Assembly (NCBI RefSeq): GCF_018155095.1
Contig: NZ_NAAI01000008.1
Span: 20,832-84,831 of the forward strand
Direction: 5' to 3'
Origin: Bartonella queenslandensis
GTDB taxonomy: Bacteria; Pseudomonadota; Alphaproteobacteria; Rhizobiales; Rhizobiaceae
Length of the DNA stretch: 64,000 bases
Shown: in pieces, positions 20,886 through 31,511 of the stretch
Position numbering within the stretch: the first letter of the stretch is position 1
Layout: each line of letters starts with the position of its first letter
Notes under the pieces: model-generated
What the model saw: the letters and a program-made list of their open reading frames with translations, nothing else
The model's database searches: none
What the model was told of the DNA's origin: nothing
Program-made: the position numbers and the translations under genes

Positions 20886-23093
20886 TTAAAAAAAACTTTG
20901 CGGATCAATATCAATTTGAACCCGAACGGAACTGGGCATTTTGGGGGTATTGCTAAGCATTGTACGAATAAACCCTTGGATATCAAAAGAGCGCTGACCT
21001 TGCAATAAGAGTCGAAAACGATAACGTCCCCGAACCAGAGCCAAAGGTGCCTCTGCCGGTCCCATAACCGAGATATTTTTTTCCCTTGGCGCGGCTTGAC
21101 GGAGTGCCCGTGCATAATGTTCTGCGGCTTGACGCTGTTGTGCAGACACAATCAAAGAGGCAAGACGCCCATAGGGAGGCAAATGATAATGTTGGCGTGC
21201 TGCAATCTCACGTGTGTAAAAATCCTCTGGTTGGCATGAAAGTAAAGCTTTTATAACCGGATGATCGGGTTGATAAGTTTGCAATAATCCTAAACTTTCC
21301 AATCCCACACGCCCTGCTCTTCCGGTCACTTGAGAAAGCAGCTGGAAGGTACGTTCACTAGCGCGTAAATCACCATTGGCAAGACCAAGATCAGCATCAA
21401 TAACGCCAACCAAAGAAAGCTTGGGAAAATGATGTCCTTTAGCGACCAACTGTGTCCCAATAATAATATCCACATCGCCATTGGCAATGGCTTGCAATTC
21501 GCTTCGCAATTGTCCAATCCCCCCTTTGAGATCTGTTGAAAGAATCAATGATCGTGCCTGAGGAAAAAGCACTTTTGTTTCTTCTGCAATTCTCTCCACA
21601 CCCGGTCCACAAGCCACAAGATGATCTAATGTTCCACATTCAGGACAGGCTTGAGGAAGGGGTTGATGATATCCACAATGATGACATTTCAATTGCCCTT
21701 GCGCACGATGTTCGACCAACCAACTTGAACAATCGGTACAATGAAAACGATGTCCACAAACTCGGCATAAAGTTAAAGGCGCATAACCACGGCGATTAAG
21801 AAAAAGCAGCGCCTGCTCACTTTTCTCAAGCGTTTGTTTTAAAGCCCTTTCAAGAGCAAAGGAAATAAAGCGTCCCTTTTGCACCCCTCCTTGACGCATA
21901 TCAACCACCCGCAACTGTGGAAGGGCTACTTCTTTGAAACGAGAGGGTAAATGCAACTTTTGATAACGCCCTTTTAAAACATTGGCTTGGCTTTCAATCG
22001 ACGGAGTGGCTGAGGATAAAATAACAGGAAAATGCTCAAAAGAGCCCCGTGCAACCGCCATATCACGCGCATGATAAAAAATGCGCTCTTCTTGTTTATA
22101 AGCGCTATCATGCTCTTCATCGACAACAATCAAACCAAGCGCGTGAAAGGGAAGAAAAAGTGCTGAACGAGCTCCCGCAACGACACGTACCCGCCCTTCT
22201 GCAACTTGTCGCCAGACGCGTTCTCTACGACGCGGTGTCAAGTCGGAATGCCATTCTGCTGCCGCAGCGCCAAAGCGTGCATAAAAACGATCTAAAAACT
22301 GCTGTGTTAAAGCAATTTCCGGCAATAAAATTAAAACCTGCTTACCTCCTTTGAAAGCTTGAGCGACCGCTTCAAAATAAACTTCCGTCTTTCCTGAACC
22401 CGTGACACCATCAAGCAAAAAAACTTGAAACTGAGAAGATAAAACACCTTCCCGCAACAATGTTGCCGCTTTATTTTGTGCGCCCTGCAACTGAGGAGGA
22501 CAAAAATCAGGATCAGGCATGCCCACAAGATCAGGCGCAGGAACCTTCACCTCTTCAAAAATTCCTAGCGCTTTTAAACCTTCAACAACAGAAACAGAAG
22601 TTCCAGCCGCATGTGCAAGACCAGAACGTGTCCATATCTTCTCACTGCGCACCAATTCCAAAATCCGTGACCGCGCCGGTGTAAGACGTTCCACATTTCC
22701 ACCACAATAGCGCAGCCCCAGCATCTGCGCTTCCGGTTCTAAAGCAGCCGGTACAGACAAAACCAATCGTGCAACAAGACCAAAAGGCGTCATTGTATAA
22801 CGACTAACAAAACGCAAAAATGTGATCATTTCTGCCTTTAACGGGGGACAATCAAAAACATGAAGCACAGAGCGTAATTTTTCACGCACCACCGAAGCAG
22901 TCCGTTGCCCATCCTTTGTCTGCTCTCCAATATCCACAATAAAACCGCAAAGCTCACGCCCCATAATAGGAACCCGAACAAAAGAACCAAGTTCCACCTC
23001 CATAGAAGACGACACTTTATAACTATAAGCATGCGCAATAGGAAGAGGAACCAATACAGAGACAATCTTTTCCTCTATCATGTTTGAATTCAT
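20886..23093 (-). CDS. priA: Primosomal protein N' (replication restart helicase PriA)
   Basis: The protein has about 735 residues. After the N-terminal DNA-binding domain (about 1-110) come the Walker A LLDGVTGSGKTEVYFEA (about 230-245), the DEEH box in VVDEEHDSAYKQEERIFYH, and the zinc-binding region with eight cysteines (CRVCGHRFHCTDC, CHHCGYH, CPECG). The helicase C-terminal motif VTGRAGRVG follows. PriA reloads the replisome at stalled forks. I use the ATG at 23093; an upstream TTG four codons earlier is unlikely. The gene is intact, with a decayed copy of its 3' end just downstream. In alphaproteobacteria priA often lies near the atp operon, as here. Confidence 0.96.
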   Translation of the reverse strand: MNSNMIEEKIVSVLVPLPIAHAYSYKVSSSMEVELGSFVRVPIMGRELCGFIVDIGEQTKDGQRTASVVREKLRSVLHVFDCPPLKAEMITFLRFVSRYTMTPFGLVARLVLSVPAALEPEAQMLGLRYCGGNVERLTPARSRILELVRSEKIWTRSGLAHAAGTSVSVVEGLKALGIFEEVKVPAPDLVGMPDPDFCPPQLQGAQNKAATLLREGVLSSQFQVFLLDGVTGSGKTEVYFEAVAQAFKGGKQVLILLPEIALTQQFLDRFYARFGAAAAEWHSDLTPRRRERVWRQVAEGRVRVVAGARSALFLPFHALGLIVVDEEHDSAYKQEERIFYHARDMAVARGSFEHFPVILSSATPSIESQANVLKGRYQKLHLPSRFKEVALPQLRVVDMRQGGVQKGRFISFALERALKQTLEKSEQALLFLNRRGYAPLTLCRVCGHRFHCTDCSSWLVEHRAQGQLKCHHCGYHQPLPQACPECGTLDHLVACGPGVERIAEETKVLFPQARSLILSTDLKGGIGQLRSELQAIANGDVDIIIGTQLVAKGHHFPKLSLVGVIDADLGLANGDLRASERTFQLLSQVTGRAGRVGLESLGLLQTYQPDHPVIKALLSCQPEDFYTREIAARQHYHLPPYGRLASLIVSAQQRQAAEHYARALRQAAPREKNISVMGPAEAPLALVRGRYRFRLLLQGQRSFDIQGFIRTMLSNTPKMPSSVRVQIDIDPQSFF

Positions 23094-23229
23094 CTTCTTA
23101 ACCAATTTACGATTCCCCGCCCTTGTCTACGGTCATCTTGTCTACGATCATCTTGAGAACCAAAAGATCTATACCTTATCTTTAAACACTCTTATATAAA
23201 ACGCGTTGCAAGTAAAATTCACTACGGGA

Positions 23230-23645
23230 TTCAATCACTCTCCCTTAAAGAGACATCTCTTAAAACACCCAAACCCATTTCACGACAGCGCTCTTAAGGA
23301 AGCCAAACCCATTTCACAACGGCGCCCGTGAATAGTATAACGGTAAATTCATTGAACACCTCCATCTTTACACTTGAAAGAGAAGCAATCTGGCACCATC
23401 ACACACTTTGCCAAGCCCCTTGTATTGCGACAGCCCTTGGCACTTGAGAACGTTCATAAGAGCCATTTTTAGTTCTTGTCTATACAAACTTTATCCACAC
23501 ACTAATCCCGCTTGTAACATGCAAGCGAATGGTTTTGATTGATTCAATCATAAAACAGGCTTGGAATGAGAAAAGCTTACGTTATTCGAAACTCTCATTC
23601 AAGTTGAATAACAATATATTATTATTATAAATCAATATATTGTCT
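23230..23645 (-). pseudogene. Decayed integrase N-terminal module (copy 7), minus strand
   Basis: The whole module is present in reverse. TATTGATTTATAATAATAAT lies at its 5' end (near 23640), then GAATAACGTAAGCTTTTCTC and the start ATGGCTCTTATGAACG. The arm-domain coding part runs down to the GTCTCTTTAAGGGA end near 23235. It shows frameshifts and a partial internal duplication of the GGGTTTGGCTTCCTTAAG part. It lies directly upstream of priA, where a priA promoter is also expected. Confidence 0.65.
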
Positions 23646-24319
23646 TTATGAAAAAACATTTTTCTCACAAAAATTCTTTTTCATACGCTATTCCATCACC
23701 AAAACACCAGTCATGAACACAACATCATCCCCTATAATAAAAAAACAGCGCCATTCTTCTGTGCAAATAAAGTCCATCGCGATTAAGCATTCAACATGAT
23801 ATCGTAAGTATGTCTCTCAACAAAGCTATCTGATAGGTGTGACTTCTTCTCACTATACACACTTTTATTTTCTTTCCACCTCACCCTCAATTTATCATTA
23901 ACGGATTGATTTACAAAGATAAGTTATTTTTACATACCGTGATAAAAACGTTCAATACGAGATTTTTTTTCGTTATAAATCAATTCTTTAAACTCCATAG
24001 GTAAAACGCATACCTTCTTTAATAGTGTTTTACGACACAAAAATCTATTCACTGACACGCAACAAGAAAAACGAAACGTCAATCTCGTGAAAATCAAGAG
24101 AAGTCTTCTAAAAATTCTCAGATATCAAGAGCAATCACCAATGAGAAATGAGCATAGAAACAACACGTGACCTTTCTTTACAAAAAGTGGATGTATGATG
24201 AAAACCATGCCATTATATTCATTCTTGCTCTTGCTTTTGTAGTCAACAATAGCGCATAACAAAAATAGGATAAGATGCAAAAATCTGCGAATAAAAAGGC
24301 TTAAAAGAAGAGGTTAGAG
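23646..24319. other. Intergenic region upstream of the transaldolase gene
   Basis: No gene. About 23900-23990 (CGGATTGATTTACAAAGATAA and onwards) resembles only the 5' part of the integrase module. GAAGAGGTTAGAG before 24320 supplies the ribosome binding site of the next gene. Confidence 0.4.
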
Positions 24320-24973
24320 ATGAAATTTTTTGTGGATAGCGCCAATATTGAAGAAATACAAGAATTACAGAATTTAAGCCTCGTTGATGGTGTTACCACC
24401 AATCCCTCGCTTATCCTAAAATCAGGACGTAATATTCTTGATGTTACAAAAGAAATTTGTTCCCTCGTTAGCGGGCCTGTTTCTGCTGAAGTTGCGGCGA
24501 CAGAATTTGAAAATATCATGAAAGAAGCCGCTATTTTAGCAAAGGTTGCTGACAATATTTGCATCAAGCTTCCTTTAACACTTGATGGATTAAAAGCTTG
24601 TAAAGCCCTTACAGCAGCAGGACTAAAAACAAATCTGACACTTTGTTTTTCTGCCAATCAAGCCTTACTTGCTGCCAAAGCAGGTGCAACATTTGTTTCA
24701 CCTTTTATCGGAAGACTCGATGATTGCGGAATAAATGGCAGTGAACTCCTTCATGAAATTCGCACAATTTATGATAACTATAACTTTGAAACACAAATCT
24801 TAGCTGCTTCAATCCGCACCGTTAATCATGTCAAAGAGGCAGCCCTAAGCGGTGCTGACGTTGCAACAGTTCCACCAGCAATCTTAAAAGCCTTGGTCAA
24901 ACATCCTCTCACTGATAAAGGGTTACAAATATTTCTCAACGACTGGAAAAAAACAGGACAAAATATTGCCTAA
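24320..24973 (+). CDS. tal: Transaldolase (small TalC/FSA-type subfamily)
   Basis: The protein has 217 residues and starts [23 protein letters not shown] (about 22-31) is the transaldolase signature 1, and the Schiff-base lysine is K83 in [26 protein letters not shown] forms the later barrel strand and phosphate site. It transfers a dihydroxyacetone unit between sugar phosphates in the non-oxidative pentose phosphate pathway. The subfamily also contains fructose-6-phosphate aldolases, which cannot be told apart with certainty by eye; in Rhizobiales it is usually called transaldolase. The gene overlaps lptE tail to tail by 4 bases. Confidence 0.93.
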   Translation: MKFFVDSANIEEIQELQNLSLVDGVTTNPSLILKSGRNILDVTKEICSLVSGPVSAEVAATEFENIMKEAAILAKVADNICIKLPLTLDGLKACKALTAAGLKTNLTLCFSANQALLAAKAGATFVSPFIGRLDDCGINGSELLHEIRTIYDNYNFETQILAASIRTVNHVKEAALSGADVATVPPAILKALVKHPLTDKGLQIFLNDWKKTGQNIA

Positions 24974-25584
24974 TGGTTAGGAGTTTTATGAGAAAGATCT
25001 CTTGAAAGTAACAAAAAAATCTGTTCAGCGAGCTCTTCTGCCACACGTTTTTTTGCATCTTCTTCTGCTTGCATTGTTGCATATTCTTGGCGCAATCGCT
25101 CAAAAGATGCATTCATTATTGCTGTTCCTTTTGCAACAGGCATATTTTTCATATCCTGCAAGGTATAGGAAGCTTTACTCATAACAGTTCCAACAGAAGG
25201 TCGTCCTTTTCTCTTTTTTTCAAAATCAACCTCTATCTGCATCGATTCTTTTATAAAGACGGATGTCTGCAATGCCAATCGATAAGCAGGTAGAGAAGGG
25301 TTTCCACCATTTCCATACAAAAGAAACAGCAGATGATTGCGTACCATTTGTCCAAAACGATCCGAAGGCTCTTCCACCACAATAGAGGCAAGCTTTTGCG
25401 CAAGCCCCAAAGAAACTTGCCCAGAAATAGAATCCTGATGAACAATAGTCCCCCCATACAAAGCAGAATTCATTGCCCTTGAACTCTGTGACTCTTGACG
25501 GTAGAGTGGTTCAACTTTGCATCCACACAACAGTGTGAAAACACCCGCTAAAACGACAAGCGGAAAACTTTTAAAGAACGACAT
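24970..25584 (-). CDS. lptE: LPS-assembly lipoprotein LptE
   Basis: The protein has 204 residues. An N-terminal lipoprotein signal with lipobox LLCGC (Cys at about 22) is followed by KVEPLYR, the start typical of alphaproteobacterial LptE. The rest has the alternating strand and helix pattern of the family, with [13 protein letters not shown] in the middle. LptE plugs the LptD barrel that inserts lipopolysaccharide in the outer membrane. It overlaps the end of leuS by 14 bases, the standard leuS-lptE arrangement of the order, so it is co-translated. The holA gene that usually comes next is not here; instead a convergent tal gene overlaps the stop. Confidence 0.88.
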   Translation of the reverse strand: MSFFKSFPLVVLAGVFTLLCGCKVEPLYRQESQSSRAMNSALYGGTIVHQDSISGQVSLGLAQKLASIVVEEPSDRFGQMVRNHLLFLLYGNGGNPSLPAYRLALQTSVFIKESMQIEVDFEKKRKGRPSVGTVMSKASYTLQDMKNMPVAKGTAIMNASFERLRQEYATMQAEEDAKKRVAEELAEQIFLLLSRDLSHKTPNH

Positions 25585-28219
25585 TCACAATCCTTTGAGG
25601 AACAACAATAATTCTTTTCATAGGCTTTTCAACCAGCTGCGCTTGGATGAAATCTAAAGCCAAAACCGCTTCTTTAATCATCGTCTCACTCGCTGTTGCT
25701 GCAACGGTCACCTCACCGCGTTTTTTACCATTAATCTGTACCGGCAAAGTATAGCTTTCTTCCACGATTAATGCGGGATCATAAACAGGCCAAGCAAGTT
25801 CAGATATTAAAGTTTTCTCCCCTAAAGCAGCATGGCATTCTTCTGCTAAATGGGGCATGATGGGTGCAATCATAGCAAGGAAAAAATCCATAGCTTGACG
25901 TAAAGAGGCTTTCATTTCATCATCAACACTTTCTATCCTGTTGAGCAATGGCGCCATAATATTCAAGAATTCATAAAGGCGTGCAATAGCGCGATTAAAA
26001 GCGAATTTTTCCAAATCATCGTCTACAGCGTGGAGCGTGCGATGCGCTACCTTTGAGAGTTCCAAAGCCGCCCCTTGATGCCCCGCACGAGGTGCTACTT
26101 CCCTTAACAGAGGAGCACTCAAAGCCACATGGCGCCAAACACGTTGGACAAAGCGATGTGCACCTTCAACACCTGATTCTGTCCAGATAACATCCCGCTC
26201 AGGTGGAGAATCAGACAACACAAACCAGCGCACAGTATCAGCGCCATAGGATGCAATAATATCATCAGGATCCACCACATTCTTTTTTGATTTTGACATT
26301 TTTTCAATCAAACCAATTGTCACTTCGCTTTGATCGGTTAATTTATAAGCGCACCGCTTTCCATCTTTTTCAACAATGGAAATTTCTTCAGGCGAAACCC
26401 ACCCCTGACCATCCCGATAGGTCTCATGCACCACCATACCTTGGGTAAAAAGCCCCTTAAAGGGCTCATCCACACTCACATAACCTAACAATTTCATGGC
26501 ACGCATAAAAAAGCGCGCATAAAGAAGATGCAAAATCGCATGCTCAATTCCACCAATATATTGTTGTACAGGCAACCATTCAGCGGTTGCTTGTTTCTCA
26601 ACAGGTTCTGATGCAAAAGGAGCGGTAAAACGTGCATAATACCAAGAAGAGTCAACAAATGTATCCATTGTATCGGTTTCACGTGTTGCAGGTTGACCAC
26701 AGGAAGGACAAACAACATCCTGCCATGTTTCATGCCGCACAAGAGGGTTGCCCGGTTGATCAAAAGTAACATCATCTGGCAAAACAACAGGCAAATCAGC
26801 ACGTGGAACAGGCACCACCCCACAAGATGTACAATGGATCATAGGGATCGGGCATCCCCAATAACGTTGACGCGAAATTCCCCAATCCCGCAAACGAAAT
26901 TGTACTGTTTTTTCCCCCTGTGGCTGCCCATAAAGCATTTGTCCTTCAAGCCTTTTGGCTGCTTCTTCAAAGGCTTGTTGGGGTGTTAAACCATCCAAAA
27001 AGCTGGAATTGATCATTACCCCATCACCAACATAAGGCGTTTCAGGTGTGACAAAGTCTTCTTTCTCAACCCCTGAAGGCAAAACCACCGGTTTTATCGG
27101 AAGTCCATATTTACGCGCAAAATCGAAATCTCTCTGATCATGAGCCGGACAACCAAAAACAACCCCCGTTCCATATTCCATCAACACAAAATTAGCGATA
27201 TAAACGGGAATATGCTTCGTTGAATCAAAAGGATGCACCGCCACAAAAGGGGTGAGAAACCCTTGTTTTTCAGCTGTTTCAAGTGCTGCTGTTGTCGTTC
27301 CACCACACCGGCAATTTTCGATAAAAGCCTTTAGTTCTTTGTCTTTTTGTGCAAGAGCTTGTGCAATGGGATGATCAATAGACAGCGCTAAAAAGGAAGC
27401 GCCAAATAGTGTATCAGGTCGTGTTGAATAACAGACAACCTCATTAAAGGATTTACAAACCTCATCAGCATTCTCTGTCGACTTTAAAGCCCAACGAATC
27501 AGCAAGCCTTGTGACTTACCAATCCAATTTTTTTGCATAATGCGGACTTTTTCAGGCCACTGTTCAAGCTCTTCAAGCCCCGCAAGTAAATCTTCACTAA
27601 AATCACTAATTTTGAAAAACCACTGGGTCAATTCCCGCTGTTCAACCAACGCGCCTGAACGCCACCCCCGTCCATCAACAACCTGCTCATTTGCCAAAAC
27701 AGTGTGGTCAACGGGATCCCAATTCACCTTAGCGACTTTTCGCGCCACCAATCCCTTTTGATAAAAATCAAGAAACAGCATTTGCTGTCGATGATAATAA
27801 TCCACATCACAAGTCGCAAATTCCCGAGTCCAATCGATTGAGAGCCCCAATTGCTTTAATTGCCCACGCATTACCGCAATATTTTGATAGGTCCAAGTTT
27901 TAGGATGCACTTTATTTTGCATAGCAGCATTTTCAGCCGGCATACCAAAAGCGTCCCACCCCATAGGATGAAGCACGTTAAAGCCCTTTGCACGTTTATA
28001 GCGTGCAACCACATCCCCCATGGCATAATTGCGCACATGCCCCATGTGAATACGCCCTGATGGGTAAGGAAACATTTCTAAGACATAATATTTTTCACGA
28101 CCATCTTCTTGAACAGTCTGAAAAATTTTCTTTTTATCCCAAATTTCTTGCCATTTTTTTTCTCTCGCACGTGGATTATAGCGTTCGCCTATCTTATAAT
28201 GCTCAATCGTCATTCCCAT
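25571..28219 (-). CDS. leuS: Leucyl-tRNA synthetase
   Basis: The protein has 882 residues, normal for bacterial LeuRS. The class I motif HIGH is HMGH within [18 protein letters not shown] (about 52-69), and KMSKS is at about 635 in [15 protein letters not shown]. The editing domain ([11 protein letters not shown]) lies between the two halves of the Rossmann fold, and a zinc-binding CP stretch has CTSCG and CPSCG. The C-terminal anticodon and tail domains end with [18 protein letters not shown] sequence. It charges tRNA-Leu. The upstream 150 bp to the divergent yggS-type gene should carry its promoter. Confidence 0.98.
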   Translation of the reverse strand: MGMTIEHYKIGERYNPRAREKKWQEIWDKKKIFQTVQEDGREKYYVLEMFPYPSGRIHMGHVRNYAMGDVVARYKRAKGFNVLHPMGWDAFGMPAENAAMQNKVHPKTWTYQNIAVMRGQLKQLGLSIDWTREFATCDVDYYHRQQMLFLDFYQKGLVARKVAKVNWDPVDHTVLANEQVVDGRGWRSGALVEQRELTQWFFKISDFSEDLLAGLEELEQWPEKVRIMQKNWIGKSQGLLIRWALKSTENADEVCKSFNEVVCYSTRPDTLFGASFLALSIDHPIAQALAQKDKELKAFIENCRCGGTTTAALETAEKQGFLTPFVAVHPFDSTKHIPVYIANFVLMEYGTGVVFGCPAHDQRDFDFARKYGLPIKPVVLPSGVEKEDFVTPETPYVGDGVMINSSFLDGLTPQQAFEEAAKRLEGQMLYGQPQGEKTVQFRLRDWGISRQRYWGCPIPMIHCTSCGVVPVPRADLPVVLPDDVTFDQPGNPLVRHETWQDVVCPSCGQPATRETDTMDTFVDSSWYYARFTAPFASEPVEKQATAEWLPVQQYIGGIEHAILHLLYARFFMRAMKLLGYVSVDEPFKGLFTQGMVVHETYRDGQGWVSPEEISIVEKDGKRCAYKLTDQSEVTIGLIEKMSKSKKNVVDPDDIIASYGADTVRWFVLSDSPPERDVIWTESGVEGAHRFVQRVWRHVALSAPLLREVAPRAGHQGAALELSKVAHRTLHAVDDDLEKFAFNRAIARLYEFLNIMAPLLNRIESVDDEMKASLRQAMDFFLAMIAPIMPHLAEECHAALGEKTLISELAWPVYDPALIVEESYTLPVQINGKKRGEVTVAATASETMIKEAVLALDFIQAQLVEKPMKRIIVVPQRIVNVVL

Positions 28220-28377
28220 TATACTCTTTTAATAAAACTTAACCAAAAACTTGTTTTATTATGCTTGACCATGGATTAACCTCATCGTCAACATTTTCGT
28301 GAAATATTTCCCTAAGTATTTTATAAAAACACTACCCCTTGAATAAAACTTGAATAAAAACGGTAAAACACAAAAAC

Positions 28378-29085
28378 ATGACTACACACACGCCCCCTCA
28401 TAATTCTTCCCCCCCTCATAACGCTTCCATTGAAGCATTGCAAAACATTCAAAAGGACATTGCAGCACTATGCCAAGAGCTACAACGCCCCGTAGAAGAA
28501 GTTGAACTTATCGCTGTTTCAAAAACTGTCTCCATAGAGGATATACGCCCTCTTTTACAAACCGGACAATCTCAATTTGCAGAAAACCGTGTGCAAGAAG
28601 CAGCACAAAAATGGCTCGAATTACGTCAACAATTTGAAAATATTAAACTTCATCTCATCGGTCCCCTACAATCCAATAAAGCTGCTGAAGCTGTAAAGAT
28701 TTTTGATATCATTCAAACGGTTGATCGTGAAAAAATAGCCAAAATTTTGGCAGAAGAAATGCAAAAACAAAAAAGACATCTTCCCTGCTATGTTCAAGTC
28801 AATATTGGCTTAGAACCGCAGAAAAGTGGTATAGCACCGCAAGAAGTGATTCCTTTTGTTTCTCAATGCAAAAACAACTATGGACTTGATATCATTGGTC
28901 TTATGGGCATCCCGCCTCTCAAAGAAAACCCTGGTCCCTATTTCGCTCTTCTAGCAAAATTAGCAAAACAAGCCGGTCTTCCAAAGCTTTCCATGGGCAT
29001 GTCCAATGATTTTAAAACAGCTCTACAATTTGGTTCAAATGTCCTTCGCATTGGCTCTGCTTTATTTGGAAAGCGCCCTGTGTAG
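28378..29085 (+). CDS. YggS/PROSC-family pyridoxal phosphate homeostasis protein
   Basis: The protein has 235 residues and a TIM-barrel alanine racemase-like fold. ELIAVSKTVS holds the PLP-binding lysine at K49, and FAENRVQE, HLIGPLQSNK and the final SMGMSNDFKTALQFGSN with IGSALFG are family signatures. Family members bind PLP and keep its free level in balance rather than catalysing a known reaction. The first 16 residues are Pro/His-rich and add to the usual length. It is divergent from leuS and sits alone. Confidence 0.93.
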   Translation: MTTHTPPHNSSPPHNASIEALQNIQKDIAALCQELQRPVEEVELIAVSKTVSIEDIRPLLQTGQSQFAENRVQEAAQKWLELRQQFENIKLHLIGPLQSNKAAEAVKIFDIIQTVDREKIAKILAEEMQKQKRHLPCYVQVNIGLEPQKSGIAPQEVIPFVSQCKNNYGLDIIGLMGIPPLKENPGPYFALLAKLAKQAGLPKLSMGMSNDFKTALQFGSNVLRIGSALFGKRPV

Positions 29086-29429
29086 AGCAATTTTCCTTCA
29101 TATAAATTCACTCCCCCTTCATATAAATTCCTATTGAAAACTCTAAGAACAAGCCAAAAACAATAGAAATGAGAAAAAATATTCCCCTCACAATCAATAA
29201 AAAAGCAACTCTAGCAGAAAAAACACCCGTCTCTCCTTGTCCTCCCCGTCTTTCCACCCCCTCTTTCCACCCTATGAGCAAAATGAGCAAAAAATGCACC
29301 TTCTAAAGTTTCTCACCAACACATTCTCACCCCCCACAATGACTTCAAGACAACCCTGCAATTTGGCTTGCATGCTCTCACACCTTAACGCTTCATTACT
29401 CTCCTCCTCTAACACCTCTAAATAAAAAG
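29086..29429. other. Intergenic region after the yggS-type gene
   Basis: No gene. The sequence CTTCATATAAATTC occurs twice within 40 bases just after the stop. Pyrimidine-rich sequence fills the rest. Confidence 0.35.
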
Positions 29430-29815
29430 CAAAACATTGATTTATAATGGTAATCTAGCGTTATTCAACTTGAATGAGAGCCCCGAATATCGTAAGATTC
29501 TCTCATTCCAAACCTATTTATATTGAATCAATCAAAACCACTTGCTTGCACATTACAAATGGAATGTGTGTATGGATAAAATTTGTATAAAAAAGGAATA
29601 AAAATGGCTCTTATGAACGCTCTCAAGTACCAAAGGCTGCCGCAACACAAGAGAGCTGGAAAAGTGTGTGATGGTACCAGCTTGCTCCTTCATAAGCCCA
29701 AAGATGGGGGGGCTCAATGGATTTATCATTATACCAATCACGCGCACCGTTTTGAGATGGGCTTTGCTGCCTTGAGAAACGTCTCTTTAAAGCACCCAAA
29801 AAAGAAATCCTGAAT
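29430..29815 (+). pseudogene. Best-preserved integrase N-terminal module (copy 9)
   Basis: This is the reference copy of the repeated module. Its 5' non-coding part (29430-29603) has ATTGATTTATAATGG, GAATATCGTAAGATTCTCTC and TGAATCAATCAAAACC. A frame then starts at ATG 29604 with AAGGA upstream. Its 69 codons read MALMNALKYQRLPQHKRAGK, VCDGTSLLLHKPKDGGAQW and so on, to a stop at 29813. This matches the N-terminal arm-DNA-binding domain (DUF4102) of P4-type phage integrases (K.ADG.GL.L.V...G.K.W...Y). The core-binding and catalytic domains with the R-H-R-Y residues are absent, so it cannot recombine DNA. It could still make a short DNA-binding peptide. Confidence 0.8.
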
Positions 29816-30536
29816 ATAAAGGCAAAATGATAAAAATAGAGACGTTATACATGAATGAAAAAACTGTCGTGAAATAAATAATCGCAAAAGAATATTCAGC
29901 ACGCTTATCGCAATGATTGCCATTAAAAACCAAGAATTCTCTCAAACTTGTCTAATATGCGTAAACAATTTCCCCACCTACCAATGACGTAAAGCAGGCA
30001 AAAGAGGCTTAGGACGATCAATACAGAACTTCAATTCTCGTGTAAGTCACTTGGGCACAATCAGCACCTTCAATACCAAAGCGAACATAAAAAAAACAGC
30101 GCTAAACAACATGATAACAATCATAAGGACAAACGATAACATAGAGTTTTCTACACACTGAGAGGAGCAAGATGCAATCAACAATCACTAAAAAAGTATT
30201 CATATCAATCCGCAGAAACACACAATAACAATACAACTGAATTCAATTATTAAATATCCCCTTGTTATTCTCATAAATTAAAAGAAAAACACTAACTTTT
30301 TATATGGGAAATTCTTCTAATTTTAAATTTTAATTAAGAAAAATAGGATAATATTTCAATTAAAATTTAGATTAATATAAGCAATATTCTTCTCTTATTA
30401 AGAATAAGACTTCATATATTCATAATAATATTTATTTTTTAAAGAGTATTTAATTGATATAAAGCAAAATTATATTTGATACTTCTCTAAAATTCGTGAT
30501 AACAATTTGAAATGTATCATTGTGATACTATTTTAG
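29816..30536. other. AT-rich region without recognised genes
   Basis: No gene, no integrase module. From about 30240 the sequence becomes extremely A/T-rich, up to the GGAGGTAAGGAGA purine run at 30551-30563. Confidence 0.4.
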
Positions 30537-30653
30537 GTAGATAATTCAAGGGAGGTAAGGAGAGATTTTGGTTCAGGTTTAACTTATACGATACATGACT
30601 CAACACCTATCATTTATGGAAGTGCATGTAGACCTAGTGATTTTATAAATCAC

Positions 30654-30830
30654 ATGAATGCACAGGGCTTCGCAGTAGGAGTACCGTCAGGAGTAGTGGG
30701 TGCACTTCAAGGTGGTATAGCTGAGGGGCCAGTAGGAGCATTTACGGGTGGAATGAGAGCTTTTGCATTGGGATTCACAGGAGGTGCCATTTTGGGCTTT
30801 ATAGATAAAGCTCATGAGTGTTGGTTCTAA
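30654..30830 (+). CDS. Small Gly-rich peptide, bacteriocin-like (uncertain)
   Basis: From ATG 30654 the frame has 58 codons, and it is open without an ATG from 30537. The core is a hydrophobic Gly/Ala helix with repeated G-x-x-x-G steps (GVVGALQGGIAEGPVGAF, GGMRAFALGFTGGAILGF), ending in a polar tail with one Cys. This composition is typical of pore-forming class II bacteriocins and of some membrane peptides. A near-perfect ribosome binding site (GGGAGGTAAGGAGA, 30550-30563) precedes the open frame, but no ATG/GTG/TTG in this frame follows closely. The true start may be lost or non-standard. The local base composition is richer in G than the surroundings, which suggests transfer. Function is inference. 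Confidence 0.4.
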   Translation: MNAQGFAVGVPSGVVGALQGGIAEGPVGAFTGGMRAFALGFTGGAILGFIDKAHECWF

Positions 30831-30986
30831 TTTATAGAGAATAGCGACAAAGATATCCCTGAAGTTAAATAATTTTGTAAGTATATTTTCAAGAATATAT
30901 CATAATTAAATATCTCCATCTATGGATAAAATATTTTTCAGGGATATCTATTATTTATAATATATTATAATTTAGGATTTTTTATA

Positions 30987-31174
30987 ATGAATATTCGTTA
31001 TGAAATAATAAGGCTTTTTTGCATCCTCATTGTATTCTCCCCTATATATGCTATTGGTTTAAAAAAATTGGGGGCTACAGTTGGAAACTATCTATAAAAT
31101 CAACATTATATACAGTAATTCTGTACATTATTATTGATATTTTGTGTAGATATTTTGGTTTATTTAATTATTAA
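30987..31174 (+). pseudogene. Small membrane protein frame, split by one frameshift
   Basis: ATG 30987 opens a 36-codon frame (MNIRYEIIRLFCILIVFSPI and onward) that stops at 31095. The adjacent frame continues with LSIKSTLYTVILYIIIDILC to a stop at 31172. Joined, they give a protein of about 62 residues with two hydrophobic segments. It lies 156 bases after the bacteriocin-like peptide on the same strand, where an immunity protein would be expected. I do not recognise a family. From 31175 to 31511 no further gene is seen. Confidence 0.35.
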
Positions 31175-31511
31175 TGAACTTATTCTTATTTAAATAAGGG
31201 AATACAAAATAAAAAAACATTTAAAGCGATAATCAATAAAGTACCTTCATCTCCCTCTTTTACATGATATTTCTTTAATATCTTTATACTGTTTATAAAA
31301 AGCTCTGTACGACAAAGCTCTGCCGCATTTAAATATCCTAAATAAGCATAAAATACTCTCTTGAAGACCAGAGTATCGATTTTAAAAATTGACTATTCCA
31401 ATTTTTGTCATTTAGTCTAACCTCACAATGAAAAGCTTTTGGAAAAACGCTGCCAAAAATATAAAAACACAATGGTCGATTTTTCCAAACAATAAATTAA
31501 AAGAGGGAAAC

